In this document: positions 34,127-41,484 of the stretch, piece after piece | Numbering within the stretch: position 1 is the first letter of the stretch | How the letters are laid out: every line of letters begins with the position of its first letter | Assembly (NCBI GenBank): GCA_041402045.1 | Contig: JAWKSZ010000002.1 | Coordinates: 160,441 to 224,440, forward strand | Origin: JAGQRJ01 sp041402045 | GTDB taxonomy: Bacteria > Planctomycetota > J058 | Direction: 5' to 3' | Length of the DNA stretch: 64,000 bases | Position numbers and translations under genes: made by a program | Notes under the pieces: model-generated | Seen by the model: only the letters and a program-made list of their open reading frames with translations | The model's database searches: none | What the model was told of the DNA's origin: nothing

Positions 34127-34984
34127 ATGAACCGCAGCTTTGCAGCCTTCGCCTGTGTCGCCTGCGCCGCCGTGTGCTCGGCCCAGGACGCGCCCACGAT
34201 CGACGCCCTCGTGCGCCAGCTCGGCGCCGAGTCCAGCGACGCGCGCGACGCCGCGCAAGCCAAGCTGATCGAGCTCGGCCAGGCCGCCGTGCCCGCGCTG
34301 CGCAAGGCCACCGAGAGCGAGGACCTCGAGGTCGCGAGCCGCGCTCGCGAGGCGCTGGCGCAGATCGGGGGCCAGCGCGATCCGGTCGAGCGTCCGCAGC
34401 CGGAGCGCCCCGAGCTGCCTCCGGAGATGCCCCAGATCCCCGACATGGACCGCATGCTCGAGGAGCTGCAGAAGGACCTCGACCAGCAAATGCCCGACAT
34501 GGGCAAGCTGTTCGAGAAGCTGTTCGAGGAGCTGCAGAACCCCGGGCAGGGGAACCAAGGCCAGGATCCGAACCAGGGCCGGATGCGGGTGTGGACCTTC
34601 AACAACCAGAGCGGCGGCGGCTTCAGCGGGGTCAGCTCGCGGCTGGGCCTCGCGCTCGGCTCGCCGAGCGCCGCGCTGCGCGCGCAGCTCGGGATCGAGG
34701 ACCGCGCGGGCCTGGTCGTGAACCAGGTGCTCGCGGGGGGCTGGGCCGAGCAGCACGGGATCCAGCTCTACGACGTGCTCGTCCGTCGCGACGGCCGCGC
34801 GCTGAAGACCATGAACGACCTCAACCCGCTGCTCGAGCAGGGCGGGAAGCTCGAGCTCTACCGCAAGGCCAAGCTCGAGAGCGTCACGATCCCCGGCGCC
34901 GGCGGGAACCCCAGCGAGGGCACGACCCAGCCGCGCAAGACGCCGGAGGCTCAGGAGCCGAAGAAGCAGGGGCGCAACTTCTAA
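34127..34984 (+). CDS. Exported HEAT/PDZ protein
   Basis: 285 residues. A signal peptide (MNRSFAAFACVACAAVCSA) is followed by a short HEAT-like pair (IDALVRQLGAESSDARDAAQAKLIELGQAAVPALRKAT, about 25-75), a Pro/Glu and Met-rich linker, and a PDZ domain (RAGLVVNQVLAGGWAEQHGIQLYDVLVRRDGRALKTMND, about 190-250). The tail is basic. It is 13 nt after the anti-sigma gene, so it is likely in the sigma operon as a periplasmic sensor or effector, perhaps coupling protein quality to the anti-sigma factor. No catalytic residues are seen. Confidence 0.8.
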   Translation: MNRSFAAFACVACAAVCSAQDAPTIDALVRQLGAESSDARDAAQAKLIELGQAAVPALRKATESEDLEVASRAREALAQIGGQRDPVERPQPERPELPPEMPQIPDMDRMLEELQKDLDQQMPDMGKLFEKLFEELQNPGQGNQGQDPNQGRMRVWTFNNQSGGGFSGVSSRLGLALGSPSAALRAQLGIEDRAGLVVNQVLAGGWAEQHGIQLYDVLVRRDGRALKTMNDLNPLLEQGGKLELYRKAKLESVTIPGAGGNPSEGTTQPRKTPEAQEPKKQGRNF

Positions 34985-35078
34985 ACCGGCTTTCACGATT
35001 CTGAGCGGTCGAGGGTGGTGGAGGGTTCCTCGGCGCTCTGGCACTCGCTCGCCCGCTCAGGATCGTAGAGCCGGTTTC
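34984..35078. repeat. Palindromic gene-end element, copy 2
   Basis: Starts at the stop codon of the PDZ gene. Arms of about 25 bp: AAACCGGCTTTCACGATTCT and GAGCGG on the left, CCGCTCAGGATCGTAGAGCC and GGTTT on the right, differing by a few bases. It encloses about 43 bp. Related to 4325-4412. Confidence 0.65.
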
Positions 35079-35314
35079 TAGGAGAGGCTCCGTCCGCGGC
35101 GGGAGCGGTCATGCACTGCCACGTCCCGGCCTGATCCTCGTTGCCCCATGCGCTCCTGCCGCACGCCAAGAGGCTTAGCGCTTGACGGAGCTTCTCATGG
35201 CTCGACGGAGTGCATGATTCGTCGGCGAACCTGCACGAAACGCGACGCGGCGGCCGTTGGCCGCCGCGTGTTCGTTGGTTCCAGGCGAGTGCTCTCGCGC
35301 AGCGGGAGCCGAGC
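35079..35314. other. Intergenic sequence after the palindrome
   Basis: About 236 bases of lower GC. A short palindrome GGCGGCCGTTGGCCGCC is near 35,250. No reading frame is supported. Confidence 0.35.
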
Positions 35315-35509
35315 CTAGCTCGCGCGAGCTTCGCGTGAGGAGGGCGCGCGGGTGCGCTTGCGGCCGCGCAGCGGGACGCGGCGCTGCGGCGGATCGTCGT
35401 CGTCGTCGAGGTCGAGGCTGATCACGTCTCCGTCGAGCTCGGCGTAGGCTTGCCGATAGGCGTCGAGCGAAGCGCGCGGGCGAAACGGTTGCTCGAGGAG
35501 GTCGTCCAC
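35315..35509 (-). CDS. Small unknown protein, leaderless
   Basis: 64 residues from GTG at 35509: MDDLLEQPFRPRASLDAYRQAY, then an acidic run (DGDVISLDLDDDDD) and a basic tail (RRVPLRGRKRTRAPSS). It is short and of low complexity at the end, so coding evidence is modest. A promoter with correct 17-bp spacing (TTGAGC, TACACT) ends exactly 7 nt before this GTG, matching the leaderless pattern of other genes here. It is divergent from the next gene. The function is unknown. Confidence 0.5.
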   Translation of the reverse strand: MDDLLEQPFRPRASLDAYRQAYAELDGDVISLDLDDDDDPPQRRVPLRGRKRTRAPSSREARAS

Positions 35510-35516
35510 GACACCC

Positions 35517-35545
35517 AGTGTAGTGCCAGGATCTTGGCAGCTCAA
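35517..35545 (-). promoter_or_regulatory. Complete promoter, -35 TTGAGC and -10 TACACT, 17-bp spacer
   Basis: TTGAGC at 35545-35540 and TACACT at 35522-35517 on the minus strand. The -10 ends 7 nt before a GTG, so the transcript should be leaderless. Confidence 0.6.
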
Positions 35546-35641
35546 CACCCAGGTCGTGAACTCCGTCGACGGGCCGCCGGGTGGACGCGCAGGGGTCGGT
35601 TTGTAACAGCGCGACCCTTGGCCGGGGGTTATTCCGGGGGC

Positions 35642-36064
35642 ATGAGCTTCTTCGAATGGTGGGGTGAGTCCTTCAACCCGGGCCCGGTGGGTCACGTCGA
35701 GATCGGCGACGACCCCCGCGCGCCCCTGGATCCGACCTGGGTCGCCCTGCGGGTGGTCCTCTCGGTGGGGGCGCTGGTCGGGCTCGCGATCCTGATCTTC
35801 GGGGTCTACCAGGTGCCGACGACGGGTCACAACCTGGGGGTCACCGCAGCCGTGACCTTCAGCTACCTGGGCTTCGCGTGGCTGGTGCGGCCCCAGGCGG
35901 ACCTGTCCAACCTCGGCTGGGCGGGCGGGCTGCTGGACAACCCCTTCCGCTACAGCGACGACATCAACCGCTCGATGCTCTTCCTGAGCCTGGTCCTGTG
36001 GCCCGGGCGGCTGATCTCGGACAGCTTCGGCGCCGGGATCCGCCTGCTGCTCGGCCGCGGCTGA
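35642..36064 (+). CDS. Small membrane protein of unknown function
   Basis: 140 residues: MSFFEWWGESFNPGPVGHVEIGDDP, then hydrophobic segments VALRVVLSVGALVGLAILIFGVYQV, GVTAAVTFSYLGFAWLV and a C-terminal MLFLSLVLWPGRLI. Two to three membrane helices. No family is recognised. The ATG lies just after TTATTCCGGGGGC, giving a short or absent leader. It is convergent with the exonuclease gene at 36073, 8 nt away. Confidence 0.68.
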   Translation: MSFFEWWGESFNPGPVGHVEIGDDPRAPLDPTWVALRVVLSVGALVGLAILIFGVYQVPTTGHNLGVTAAVTFSYLGFAWLVRPQADLSNLGWAGGLLDNPFRYSDDINRSMLFLSLVLWPGRLISDSFGAGIRLLLGRG

Positions 36065-36072
36065 GCGGGGCT

Positions 36073-36774
36073 TCAGCTCGCGACGAGCCGCGCCAGGACC
36101 TTGGGCGCGAGGTGCACGAGCGCCTCCACGTCCGCGCGGCAGTAGCGGCGGAGCCTGGCCAGCGCCCGGGGGTCGCCGGCTTGGCTCTGGCTCCAGAGCT
36201 CCGGGGCCACGCTGCCGTCGCAGCCTTCGACCTCCGGGTCCCGGGGCAGGTCGAGCCGGCGCTGCAGGGCCTTGAGCCCGCCGCCCAGCCCCACGGTGTG
36301 GCCCTCGCGGGCCAGGTCGAAGTGAGGCAGCGACCAGTCGAGCTCGGGGAAGGCGCGGCGCAGGCGCGGGAGGTCGAAGCGGGCGCCGTTGAAGGTGACG
36401 AGCAGCGTCGCGCCGCGCAGGGCCCGGGCCAGCGCCGCCGACGTGAGGGTCGACCCCGCGACGAGGGTCAGCGCGCGGGCGCCGTCGGAGATCCCCACGA
36501 CCGTGATCCGGGCGTCCGGGCCGAGTCCGGTGGTCTCGATGTCCAGGTAGCGCACCCCGGGTCGGGCGAACGCGCGCCAGGCGTCGCCGGGCTCCAGTCG
36601 ACGAGGGTCGGGGAGGGCGGGACCCGTCCCGCGGCCGTCGAACAGCACCAGGGGCTCGGGGCGAATCCACGCCGGCGGCAGCGCCATGCCGCGCTGCGGC
36701 GTAGAGACGTGACGCGGGCGCCCGGGGATGACCCAGGCCGAGGGTGGAAGCAGGAGTGTGCCGTTGGCAACCAT
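36073..36774 (-). CDS. Ribonuclease H-like 3'-5' exonuclease (YprB type)
   Basis: 233 residues. DEDD-type nuclease motifs: YLDIETTGLGPDARITVVGI (first Asp-Glu), LLVTFNGARFDLPRLRRAF with HFDLAREG (second Asp), and YCRADVEALVHLA (third Asp). LKALQRRLDLPRDPEV is typical of the YprB/RNase_H_2 family, which often pairs with helicase domains; here it stands alone. About 95 N-terminal residues precede the nuclease core. The ATG lies 9 nt after TAGGGT on the minus strand. The substrate is unknown, likely single-stranded DNA or RNA ends. Confidence 0.85.
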   Translation of the reverse strand: MVANGTLLLPPSAWVIPGRPRHVSTPQRGMALPPAWIRPEPLVLFDGRGTGPALPDPRRLEPGDAWRAFARPGVRYLDIETTGLGPDARITVVGISDGARALTLVAGSTLTSAALARALRGATLLVTFNGARFDLPRLRRAFPELDWSLPHFDLAREGHTVGLGGGLKALQRRLDLPRDPEVEGCDGSVAPELWSQSQAGDPRALARLRRYCRADVEALVHLAPKVLARLVAS

Positions 36775-36783
36775 GGTCCTATC

Positions 36784-36789
36784 ACCCTA
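36784..36789 (-). promoter_or_regulatory. -10-like hexamer of the YprB-type gene
   Basis: TAGGGT on the minus strand, 9 nt before the ATG at 36774. Confidence 0.4.
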
Positions 36790-36895
36790 GCGTCGAGCAC
36801 CGACAGCCCCCCCGAGCCCCCATCAAGATTCGATAAACCCGTGAGTTACACCACCTATCCGATTGTCCTCAGGGGGGATACAGCGGGGAGTGGAG

Positions 36896-36904
36896 TGTGG
36901 ATAA
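36896..36904 (-). promoter_or_regulatory. DnaA-box-like 9-mer
   Basis: TTATCCACA on the minus strand, an exact match to the consensus. Only one good copy is seen, so it is a possible DnaA binding site, not an origin. Confidence 0.4.
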
Positions 36905-37085
36905 GTTGTGGAGGAGGCTGTGACATCATCGCTCAGCGAGCTCTGTTTCGCACGATGGCCTCGCCCGTGCGCCCCCCGCCCAGCCGGACTCCAGCGGCCG
37001 CCTCACCTCCCGCGGGGGGAGGGGTGGGCGGCCATCCTGGGAGCCCACATCGCGGGCTCGACAGTGGCTCCGCTCAGGCGGCGCG

Positions 37086-37114
37086 TTGCTGTGGTGAGAG
37101 CGACTTGGTAGGTT
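37086..37114 (+). promoter_or_regulatory. Promoter TTGCTG - 17 bp - TAGGTT
   Basis: Correct spacing, 28 nt before the ATG of the small Cys-rich gene, which has GGGGAG as ribosome site. Confidence 0.5.
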
Positions 37115-37142
37115 CCCTGCCGGTTCGTCAGCGGGGAGTCGG

Positions 37143-37340
37143 ATGAAGGATTGCTTCGGGCACGGCATGCAGTGGTGGGTCCCCGTCAAGCAAGGGGTCA
37201 CCAACCCGGACAAGCAGCGCGAGTGCTACGAGTGCCCGGACTTCGACATGTGCGCCAAGGCGCACGAGGTCCACAACTCCCGGCACCTGACCGAGATCGT
37301 GCTGCACCACGTGCACAAGTCGAAGAAGCGAGGTCAGTAG
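37143..37340 (+). CDS. Small Cys-rich protein
   Basis: 65 residues: MKDCFGHGMQWWVPVKQGVT, then RECYECPDFDMCAKAHEVHN and a basic end HHVHKSKKRGQ. Cys4, Cys28, Cys31 and Cys37 plus several His suggest a small metal site (zinc or an iron-sulphur cluster). ATG with GGGGAG upstream and a spaced promoter. CxxCPxFxxC-type small proteins are widespread but poorly described. The gene lies convergent to the exonuclease at 37352 with 11 nt between. Cytoplasmic. Confidence 0.7.
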   Translation: MKDCFGHGMQWWVPVKQGVTNPDKQRECYECPDFDMCAKAHEVHNSRHLTEIVLHHVHKSKKRGQ

Positions 37341-37351
37341 ACCCGCAGGGG

Positions 37352-38056
37352 TCAGCGCGCTTCGAGCTGCGCGACCCAGGGCGCGAGGCGCTCGAAGACT
37401 TGCCCCGTGGCGCGGGCGTCGGCCAGGGCGTAGCGCGCGATCTCCGCGAACCGACCGGCCTCGTAGGCTGCGGCGACCTGATCGCCGCTGAGCCCGTCCT
37501 TGGGGCTCGCCACACCGTAGACCTCGCACCAGTAGTCGAGGGAGAACCCCGGCCGCCGCGCCTGGTCGAAGCCCAGGACCTCGTGCAGGTCGCAGTGCGG
37601 GGCGAGGCTGCCCGGCGTGCCTAGCTCGGCGGTCGGCGCCACTCCGAGCACCGTCGAGCGCACGACGAGCATGGGCACGTCGAACCCGCGTCCGCGGAAG
37701 CTGACCAGGCGCGCGCCGCGTTGGCGCGCCTCGGCCACCGCCGTCCAGAAGGCGCCGAGCAGGCGCGCCTCGTCGGCGAAGGTGTGCAGCTCGCCGCCGT
37801 CGGGCAGCGGCTCTTGGGCGTCGGCCTCGCGGCCGGGGTCGAGGAACAGCACGCGCTCGAGCCCCGGCGCCCACAGGCCGACCGCGATCACCTGCGCCAA
37901 GCCCGGGAGCAGGCCGACGGTCTGCGGCGCCGCGCGGGAGTCCTGCGGGTCGAGCCCACGGTGCCGGTCGCGCACGCTGAGGTAGTCTTGCATGCGCGGG
38001 CTGAGCGCGCTCCACGCGCCGTAGGTCTCGATATCGAAGGCCAGGAACCCGCTCAT
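37352..38056 (-). CDS. Predicted 3'-5' exonuclease (DNA_pol_B_exo2 type)
   Basis: 234 residues. DEDD exonuclease core: FLAFDIETYGAW (first Asp-Glu), LVSFRGRGFDVPMLVVRSTV (second Asp), PHCDLHEVLGF, and EIARYALADARATGQVFERL (third Asp). PGFSLDYWCEVYGVASPKDGLSGDQV matches predicted PolB-exonuclease-like proteins that occur without a polymerase domain. Proofreading or repair is the family guess. The ATG is 6 nt after a TATCGT hexamer, so the message is probably leaderless. It is divergent from a methyltransferase. Confidence 0.86.
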   Translation of the reverse strand: MSGFLAFDIETYGAWSALSPRMQDYLSVRDRHRGLDPQDSRAAPQTVGLLPGLAQVIAVGLWAPGLERVLFLDPGREADAQEPLPDGGELHTFADEARLLGAFWTAVAEARQRGARLVSFRGRGFDVPMLVVRSTVLGVAPTAELGTPGSLAPHCDLHEVLGFDQARRPGFSLDYWCEVYGVASPKDGLSGDQVAAAYEAGRFAEIARYALADARATGQVFERLAPWVAQLEAR

Positions 38057-38062
38057 GCAGGC

Positions 38063-38072
38063 ACGATAGCCT
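38063..38072. promoter_or_regulatory. Overlapping divergent -10-like hexamers
   Basis: ACGATAGCCT contains TATCGT on the minus strand (38068-38063, 6 nt before the exonuclease ATG) and TAGCCT on the plus strand (38067-38072, 28 nt before the methyltransferase ATG). The two promoters would compete. Confidence 0.45.
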
Positions 38073-38100
38073 AGGGGTCGGTCAGGCCGCGGAGGTGGGC

Positions 38101-38700
38101 ATGTCGCAGGAGGACCGCGCGCGCTGGGACGCGCGCTGGAGCGAGCGCGCGCAGCCCGCGCCGCCCGAGGCGTTCGTCAGCGCGCAGGCGTTGGCGGGCC
38201 CGGGGCGCGCGCTGGACCTGGCCGGGGGCAACGGCCGGCACGCGCTGTGGCTCGCGGCCCGCGGGTTCGAGACGACCCTGGCCGACGTGTCCCCGGTCGC
38301 CCTCGAGCGGGCCCTCGCCGCAGCGGCCGCGCGCGGCGTCGAGCTCACGGTCCGCGAGCTCGACACCGACGCGATCGACGCGGGGGAGGCCGCGTTCCCC
38401 GCGGGGCCCTGGGACGTGATCGTGTGCCACCACTTCCTCTGGCGCCCGCTGTTCGCGCACGCCGCGGCGACCCTCAGCCCCGACGGCGTGCTCCTGTTCG
38501 CGCAGCCGACCCAGCGGAACCTCGAGCGACACCCGCGGCCGAGCGCGCGCTTCCTCCTGCCCGAGGGCGCGCTCCGCGCCTGGGTCGAGCCGCACCTGCA
38601 GGTGTTGAGCCTCGACGAGGGCTGGCAGGCGAACGGCCGGCACGAGGCGCAGCTCGTCGCGGGGCGGGGCGCCAACCAAGGAAAAGACCCTCCTGCGTGA
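38101..38700 (+). CDS. Class I SAM-dependent methyltransferase
   Basis: 199 residues. Motif I is ALDLAGGNGRHALWLAARG (about 40-58), the acidic residue ending strand 2 is in TLADVSPVAL, and DVIVCHHFLWRPLF is the motif IV region. This is the small UbiE/tellurite-resistance-like class that methylates small molecules or thiols. The start ATG 38101 has GGAGG 6 nt upstream; GTG 38095 overlaps that site. The last codons run into the terminator hairpin of the tRNA-Ala on the other strand, an unusually tight fit. The substrate is unknown. Confidence 0.82.
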   Translation: MSQEDRARWDARWSERAQPAPPEAFVSAQALAGPGRALDLAGGNGRHALWLAARGFETTLADVSPVALERALAAAAARGVELTVRELDTDAIDAGEAAFPAGPWDVIVCHHFLWRPLFAHAAATLSPDGVLLFAQPTQRNLERHPRPSARFLLPEGALRAWVEPHLQVLSLDEGWQANGRHEAQLVAGRGANQGKDPPA

Positions 38701-38711
38701 GCAGGAGGGTC
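38680..38711 (-). terminator. Intrinsic terminator of tRNA-Ala
   Basis: 11-bp perfect stem GACCCTCCTGC (38711-38701) with GCAGGAGGGTC (38696-38686), loop TCAC, followed on the minus strand by TTTTCC. The plus-strand methyltransferase stop codon lies inside the loop. Confidence 0.85.
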
Positions 38712-38712
38712 A

Positions 38713-38785
<73 letters not shown>

Positions 38786-38834
38786 GTTGGCAGGCCGGAA
38801 TGGTATCCCGGGGTCGGCGTGTCGTCAACATTGG

Positions 38835-38840
38835 TATCGT
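38835..38840 (+). promoter_or_regulatory. -10-like hexamer of the small membrane protein gene
   Basis: TATCGT, 20 nt before the ATG at 38861, with AAGGAGG as ribosome site. Confidence 0.45.
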
Positions 38841-38860
38841 AGCGACCTCGAAGGAGGCGC

Positions 38861-39169
38861 ATGAGCGCAGGAGCGGGCAAGAAGCGGCTGCGGTGGATCC
38901 TCCTGGGCGCGGCGCTCCTGCTCGTGGGCGCGGCGGTGCTCTACCTGGGCAACACCCGCTTCATTCGCGACGAGAAGGCGGTGTATCGCGTGCCCAAGGC
39001 CTCCTTCGGCTTCGAGCAGACCTACGTCGACGTGCGCCAGTGGGGTCCTCGCGAGTACGCGCAGAACCCCGAGATCGCCGCGCAGCTCGTGCGCGCCCGC
39101 GGCGGCGCCGTCCTCGACGCCCTCGGCGACAAGCTCGACCGCCTCAGCGACGCGGTCGAAGGCAAGTAG
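38861..39169 (+). CDS. Small single-pass membrane protein
   Basis: 102 residues: basic start (MSAGAGKKRLR), one membrane helix (WILLGAALLLVGAAVLYLG, about 12-30), then a periplasmic part FIRDEKAVYRVPKASFGFEQTYVDVRQWGPREYAQNP with a helical C-terminus (LDALGDKLDRLSDAVEGK). AAGGAGG is 4 nt before the ATG and a TATCGT hexamer further up. No family is recognised. It is convergent with the FHA gene, 6 nt away. Confidence 0.78.
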   Translation: MSAGAGKKRLRWILLGAALLLVGAAVLYLGNTRFIRDEKAVYRVPKASFGFEQTYVDVRQWGPREYAQNPEIAAQLVRARGGAVLDALGDKLDRLSDAVEGK

Positions 39170-39175
39170 CCTGGC

Positions 39176-40201
39176 TCAATAGCCGCTGACGTGGGTCGCT
39201 TCGTCGACCTGACGCATGGCCTCGATCAACAGCGCCGGGGTGGGGCAGCGGATCGTGACCTCTTCGCTCGAGACGCCGTCGTGGAACGCGAAGGCGCCGC
39301 AGGCCAGCCGGGCCATGGCGCAGAACGCGCCCAGGGCCTGATCGTGGAAGGGCGAGCGCGCGTCGATCACGTTCCCGCGGTCGAAGAACAGCGTGAACTC
39401 GCCGGTGGTGTGGTGGATCACCAGGCGCCCGCTCTTGCCGCTGGTGTGCAGGAACTGCACCAGCTCGCCGAAGGCCATGCGCGCCAGGTCGCCTTGCAGC
39501 GCCGCGGGCGAGTACTCGTCGGACTCGACCTTGGCCGTGCCTTGGCGCCAGGCCTCGAGGTTGGCGGGGGCCGCCTGGGTCAGGAGCCCGTCGGCGGGGG
39601 GCGCGTCCACCAGGTCGAACTCGAGGACCGTGGCGCCGACCTGGATCCGGTCGTGGCGCTCGAGGGTCCGCGCGTGCCCAGGGGCGAGCTTGTTCTGGTT
39701 GAGCCAGGTCCCGTTGGTCGAGCCCAGGTCGAGCAGGGCGTAGCCGCGGTCGCGGGCCTCGATCCGGCAGTGCACGCGGGAGCAGCGCGCGTCGAGCAGG
39801 GGCACGTCCGCCGTGGTCGCCCGGCCCAGGCTCAGGCCGCGGCCGATCGGGAACACCTGCCCCGAGGTCGGGCCGGCGACCGCGCGCAGGCAGGCCGGCG
39901 GGCGCTCGAGGGCGCGGTGGGGCACGACGTTGATCCGCGCGTCGCCGCAGCGGAGCTGGTCGCCGACCTGCACCAGCGCGTGGCGCTTCTTGACGCCGTT
40001 GAGCAGGAAGCCCTGGCCGTCGACGTCGCTCAGGACCCAGCCCTCGGGGCCGAGGAGGAACTGCGCGTGGCGTCCGCAGACCTCGCCCTTGAGGCGCACG
40101 GAGCAGCCCTCGGCGGCGCCCAGGAGGTGGGGCCCCTTGCCTTCGAGATCGAACACGGCGCCGAGGGAGGCGCCCGAGACTACGACCAGGGAGAGCTGCA
40201 T
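39176..40201 (-). CDS. FHA-FHA-DUF4388 protein
   Basis: 341 residues. Two N-terminal forkhead-associated domains: the first (about 1-95) is degenerate, keeping only GRHAQFLLGPEGW. The second (about 105-200) has the full phosphothreonine-binding set LSLGRATTADVPL, RCSRVHCRI and LLDLGSTNGTWLN. The C-terminal domain (LQGDLARMAFGELVQFLHTSGKSGRLVIHHTTGEFTLFFDRGNVIDA) is the DUF4388/PatA-N-like module found in signalling proteins. It likely reads Ser/Thr kinase signals in the cytoplasm, possibly from the Hanks kinase in this window. The ATG is 5 nt after TATCCT. Confidence 0.88.
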   Translation of the reverse strand: MQLSLVVVSGASLGAVFDLEGKGPHLLGAAEGCSVRLKGEVCGRHAQFLLGPEGWVLSDVDGQGFLLNGVKKRHALVQVGDQLRCGDARINVVPHRALERPPACLRAVAGPTSGQVFPIGRGLSLGRATTADVPLLDARCSRVHCRIEARDRGYALLDLGSTNGTWLNQNKLAPGHARTLERHDRIQVGATVLEFDLVDAPPADGLLTQAAPANLEAWRQGTAKVESDEYSPAALQGDLARMAFGELVQFLHTSGKSGRLVIHHTTGEFTLFFDRGNVIDARSPFHDQALGAFCAMARLACGAFAFHDGVSSEEVTIRCPTPALLIEAMRQVDEATHVSGY

Positions 40202-40206
40202 GGCCG

Positions 40207-40212
40207 AGGAGG
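40207..40212 (-). promoter_or_regulatory. -10-like hexamer of the FHA gene
   Basis: TATCCT on the minus strand, 5 nt before the ATG at 40201. Confidence 0.4.
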
Positions 40213-40371
40213 ATAGGGGCTGGCTGCAGGCGGGGCAAGAACGGAGCGAGAACGTTTCTTTTCGTGTGCATTGCACGCGGGAGGCACTCGAACCCGTCCC
40301 CGCGCTCTTGGGGCGTAGTTCGTCCTAACCCCTGCGGATCCGAGCGGAACGGGGCGTGCACGGGGGAGGGC

Positions 40372-41079
40372 ATGCACCGTCCCCTGGCACCCTGGCTGGT
40401 CTTGATCGCGGCCCTCGCGGGCCCGGCCTGGGCCGACGAGCGGGTCTTGACCCTCGAAGTGCACCAGGAGGGCGAGGCGCTGTTCGTGGTCCCCACCGCC
40501 GGCCCGACCGGGATCGTGACCGAGCTCGACCCCAGCGACCCCGGGCGGCTCGAGGTCGCGCCGGGGCCGGCGGCGCGCGCGCTGCCGCGCTTCGCGGGGC
40601 GGGTGATCCGCGTGCGCGGCGCGATCGAGGACGGGCGCCTGCGCGTGGAGCGCCTGCTCTCGCCCCGGCGCGTGACCCTCCACGGGACCTACGACGCCTC
40701 GCGCCAGCGCCTGCTGACCCGCGACGGCGCGGTCGCCCTGCGCGGGGTGATCCCGCCCCCGGCCGCGGCCGGCGCGCTCGCGATCCGGGGTTGGAGCTAC
40801 GAGGACGGGCTCGAGGTCGACGCCTTCCGCGGCTGGCTCAGCGCCGACGTCGAGGCCGCCGACGGCCCGCTCGCGGCGGGCACGGCGGTGTGGCTGCGCG
40901 GCGCCGACGAGGACTTCCTGATCGCCGGGACTCGGCCCACCCGCGTGGGCCCCGCAGCGATCCGCTTCACCCCGGAGGCGCTGAGCGTCGCTCCGCGCGC
41001 TCCCGTCCGCGAGGACCCCGACGGCCTCCCCGGCGAGGCTCCGGTGGTTCCCCTGCGCCTGCTCCAGCGCCAGGACTGA
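40372..41079 (+). CDS. Exported beta-rich protein of unknown function
   Basis: 235 residues from ATG 40372, with GGGGGAGGG upstream. A signal peptide (MHRPLAPWLVLIAALAGPAWA) is followed by a beta-rich mature part: RVLTLEVHQEGEALFVVPT, RFAGRVIRVRGAIEDGRLRVERLLS, LRGVIPPPAAAGALAIRGWSYEDGLEVDAF, AAGTAVWLRGADEDFLIAG. The pattern is OB-fold or small-barrel-like, but no family is recognised. A strong terminator follows at 41213. Confidence 0.7.
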   Translation: MHRPLAPWLVLIAALAGPAWADERVLTLEVHQEGEALFVVPTAGPTGIVTELDPSDPGRLEVAPGPAARALPRFAGRVIRVRGAIEDGRLRVERLLSPRRVTLHGTYDASRQRLLTRDGAVALRGVIPPPAAAGALAIRGWSYEDGLEVDAFRGWLSADVEAADGPLAAGTAVWLRGADEDFLIAGTRPTRVGPAAIRFTPEALSVAPRAPVREDPDGLPGEAPVVPLRLLQRQD

Positions 41080-41212
41080 GCTCCCTCGAGAAATATCGGA
41101 GGACGCCTGAACCCTCCCCGGGCAGCGGCGTCTTCTCTGTAGAACCTGAACCGGATCGCCCGTGCGGGCGATCGACCTTCCCACCTGTCTTGTCTGATCT
41201 GATCGAACCTCC

Positions 41213-41252
41213 AACGGCCGGCCTCTTCCCAGGGCCGGCCGTTGTGTTTTTC
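41213..41252 (+). terminator. Strong intrinsic terminator
   Basis: Perfect 11-bp stem AACGGCCGGCC / GGCCGGCCGTT around a 9-nt loop, followed by GTGTTTTTC. It serves the exported-protein gene. Confidence 0.9.
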
Positions 41253-41301
41253 AGGGGGTCGTTTCAGGGGGTCTCGTTTCAGGGGGTCTGTCCCAGACCC
41301 C
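41249..41301 (+). repeat. Triplicated TTCAGGGGGTC with hairpin end
   Basis: Three near-tandem TTCAGGGGGTC units followed by GGGGGTCTGTCCCAGACCCCC-type pairing (GGGGTCTG/CAGACCCC). It resembles the end of a small dispersed palindromic element. Confidence 0.6.
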
Positions 41302-41399
41302 CTCGGGCTCGGGGCAAAGCCCCTCGCCCTCACCCCCAAGGGGCTCGCGCGCTTCGCGCGCTGCGCGCGAGCGGCTTCGCCGCTCGCAGGGCGGACCGC
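41302..41399. repeat. REP-like palindromic element, copy 2
   Basis: CTCGGGCTCGGGGCAAAGCC through CGCAGGGCGGACCGC, composed of nested palindromes (CGCGCGCTTCGCGCG, GAGCGGCTTCGCCGCTC). Same order of blocks as 14630-14728. Confidence 0.6.
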
Positions 41400-41484
41400 G
41401 GAATCACTCGAGTTGGCGCGCCTGCCTAGCCTCATGTTGGCGCGCCCGCCTCGCCCACGAGCCTCAGGTTGGCGCGCGCCTCGC

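Larger units (their letters stand above)
36775..37142. other. Intergenic region with a DnaA-box match
   Basis: 368 bases, AT-richer in its first third. A perfect DnaA-box match TGTGGATAA (36896-36904) is followed by TTGTGG. A GC-rich palindromic part follows at about 37,000-37,080 (CCTCCCGCGGGGGGAGG at 37007-37023). No gene is supported. Confidence 0.5.
41080..41484. other. Intergenic region with terminator and repeats
   Basis: 405 bases between a plus-strand gene and maf on the minus strand. Contents: a short hairpin around GACGCC/GGCGTC near 41,110-41,145, a strong terminator (41213-41252), three TTCAGGGGGTC units with an inverted end (41249-41301), and REP-like copy 2 (41302-41399). Confidence 0.65.

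Noticed and set aside
36780..37140. Replication origin
   Set aside because: One exact DnaA box and some AT-rich sequence, but no cluster of boxes and no dnaA, dnaN or gyr genes nearby.
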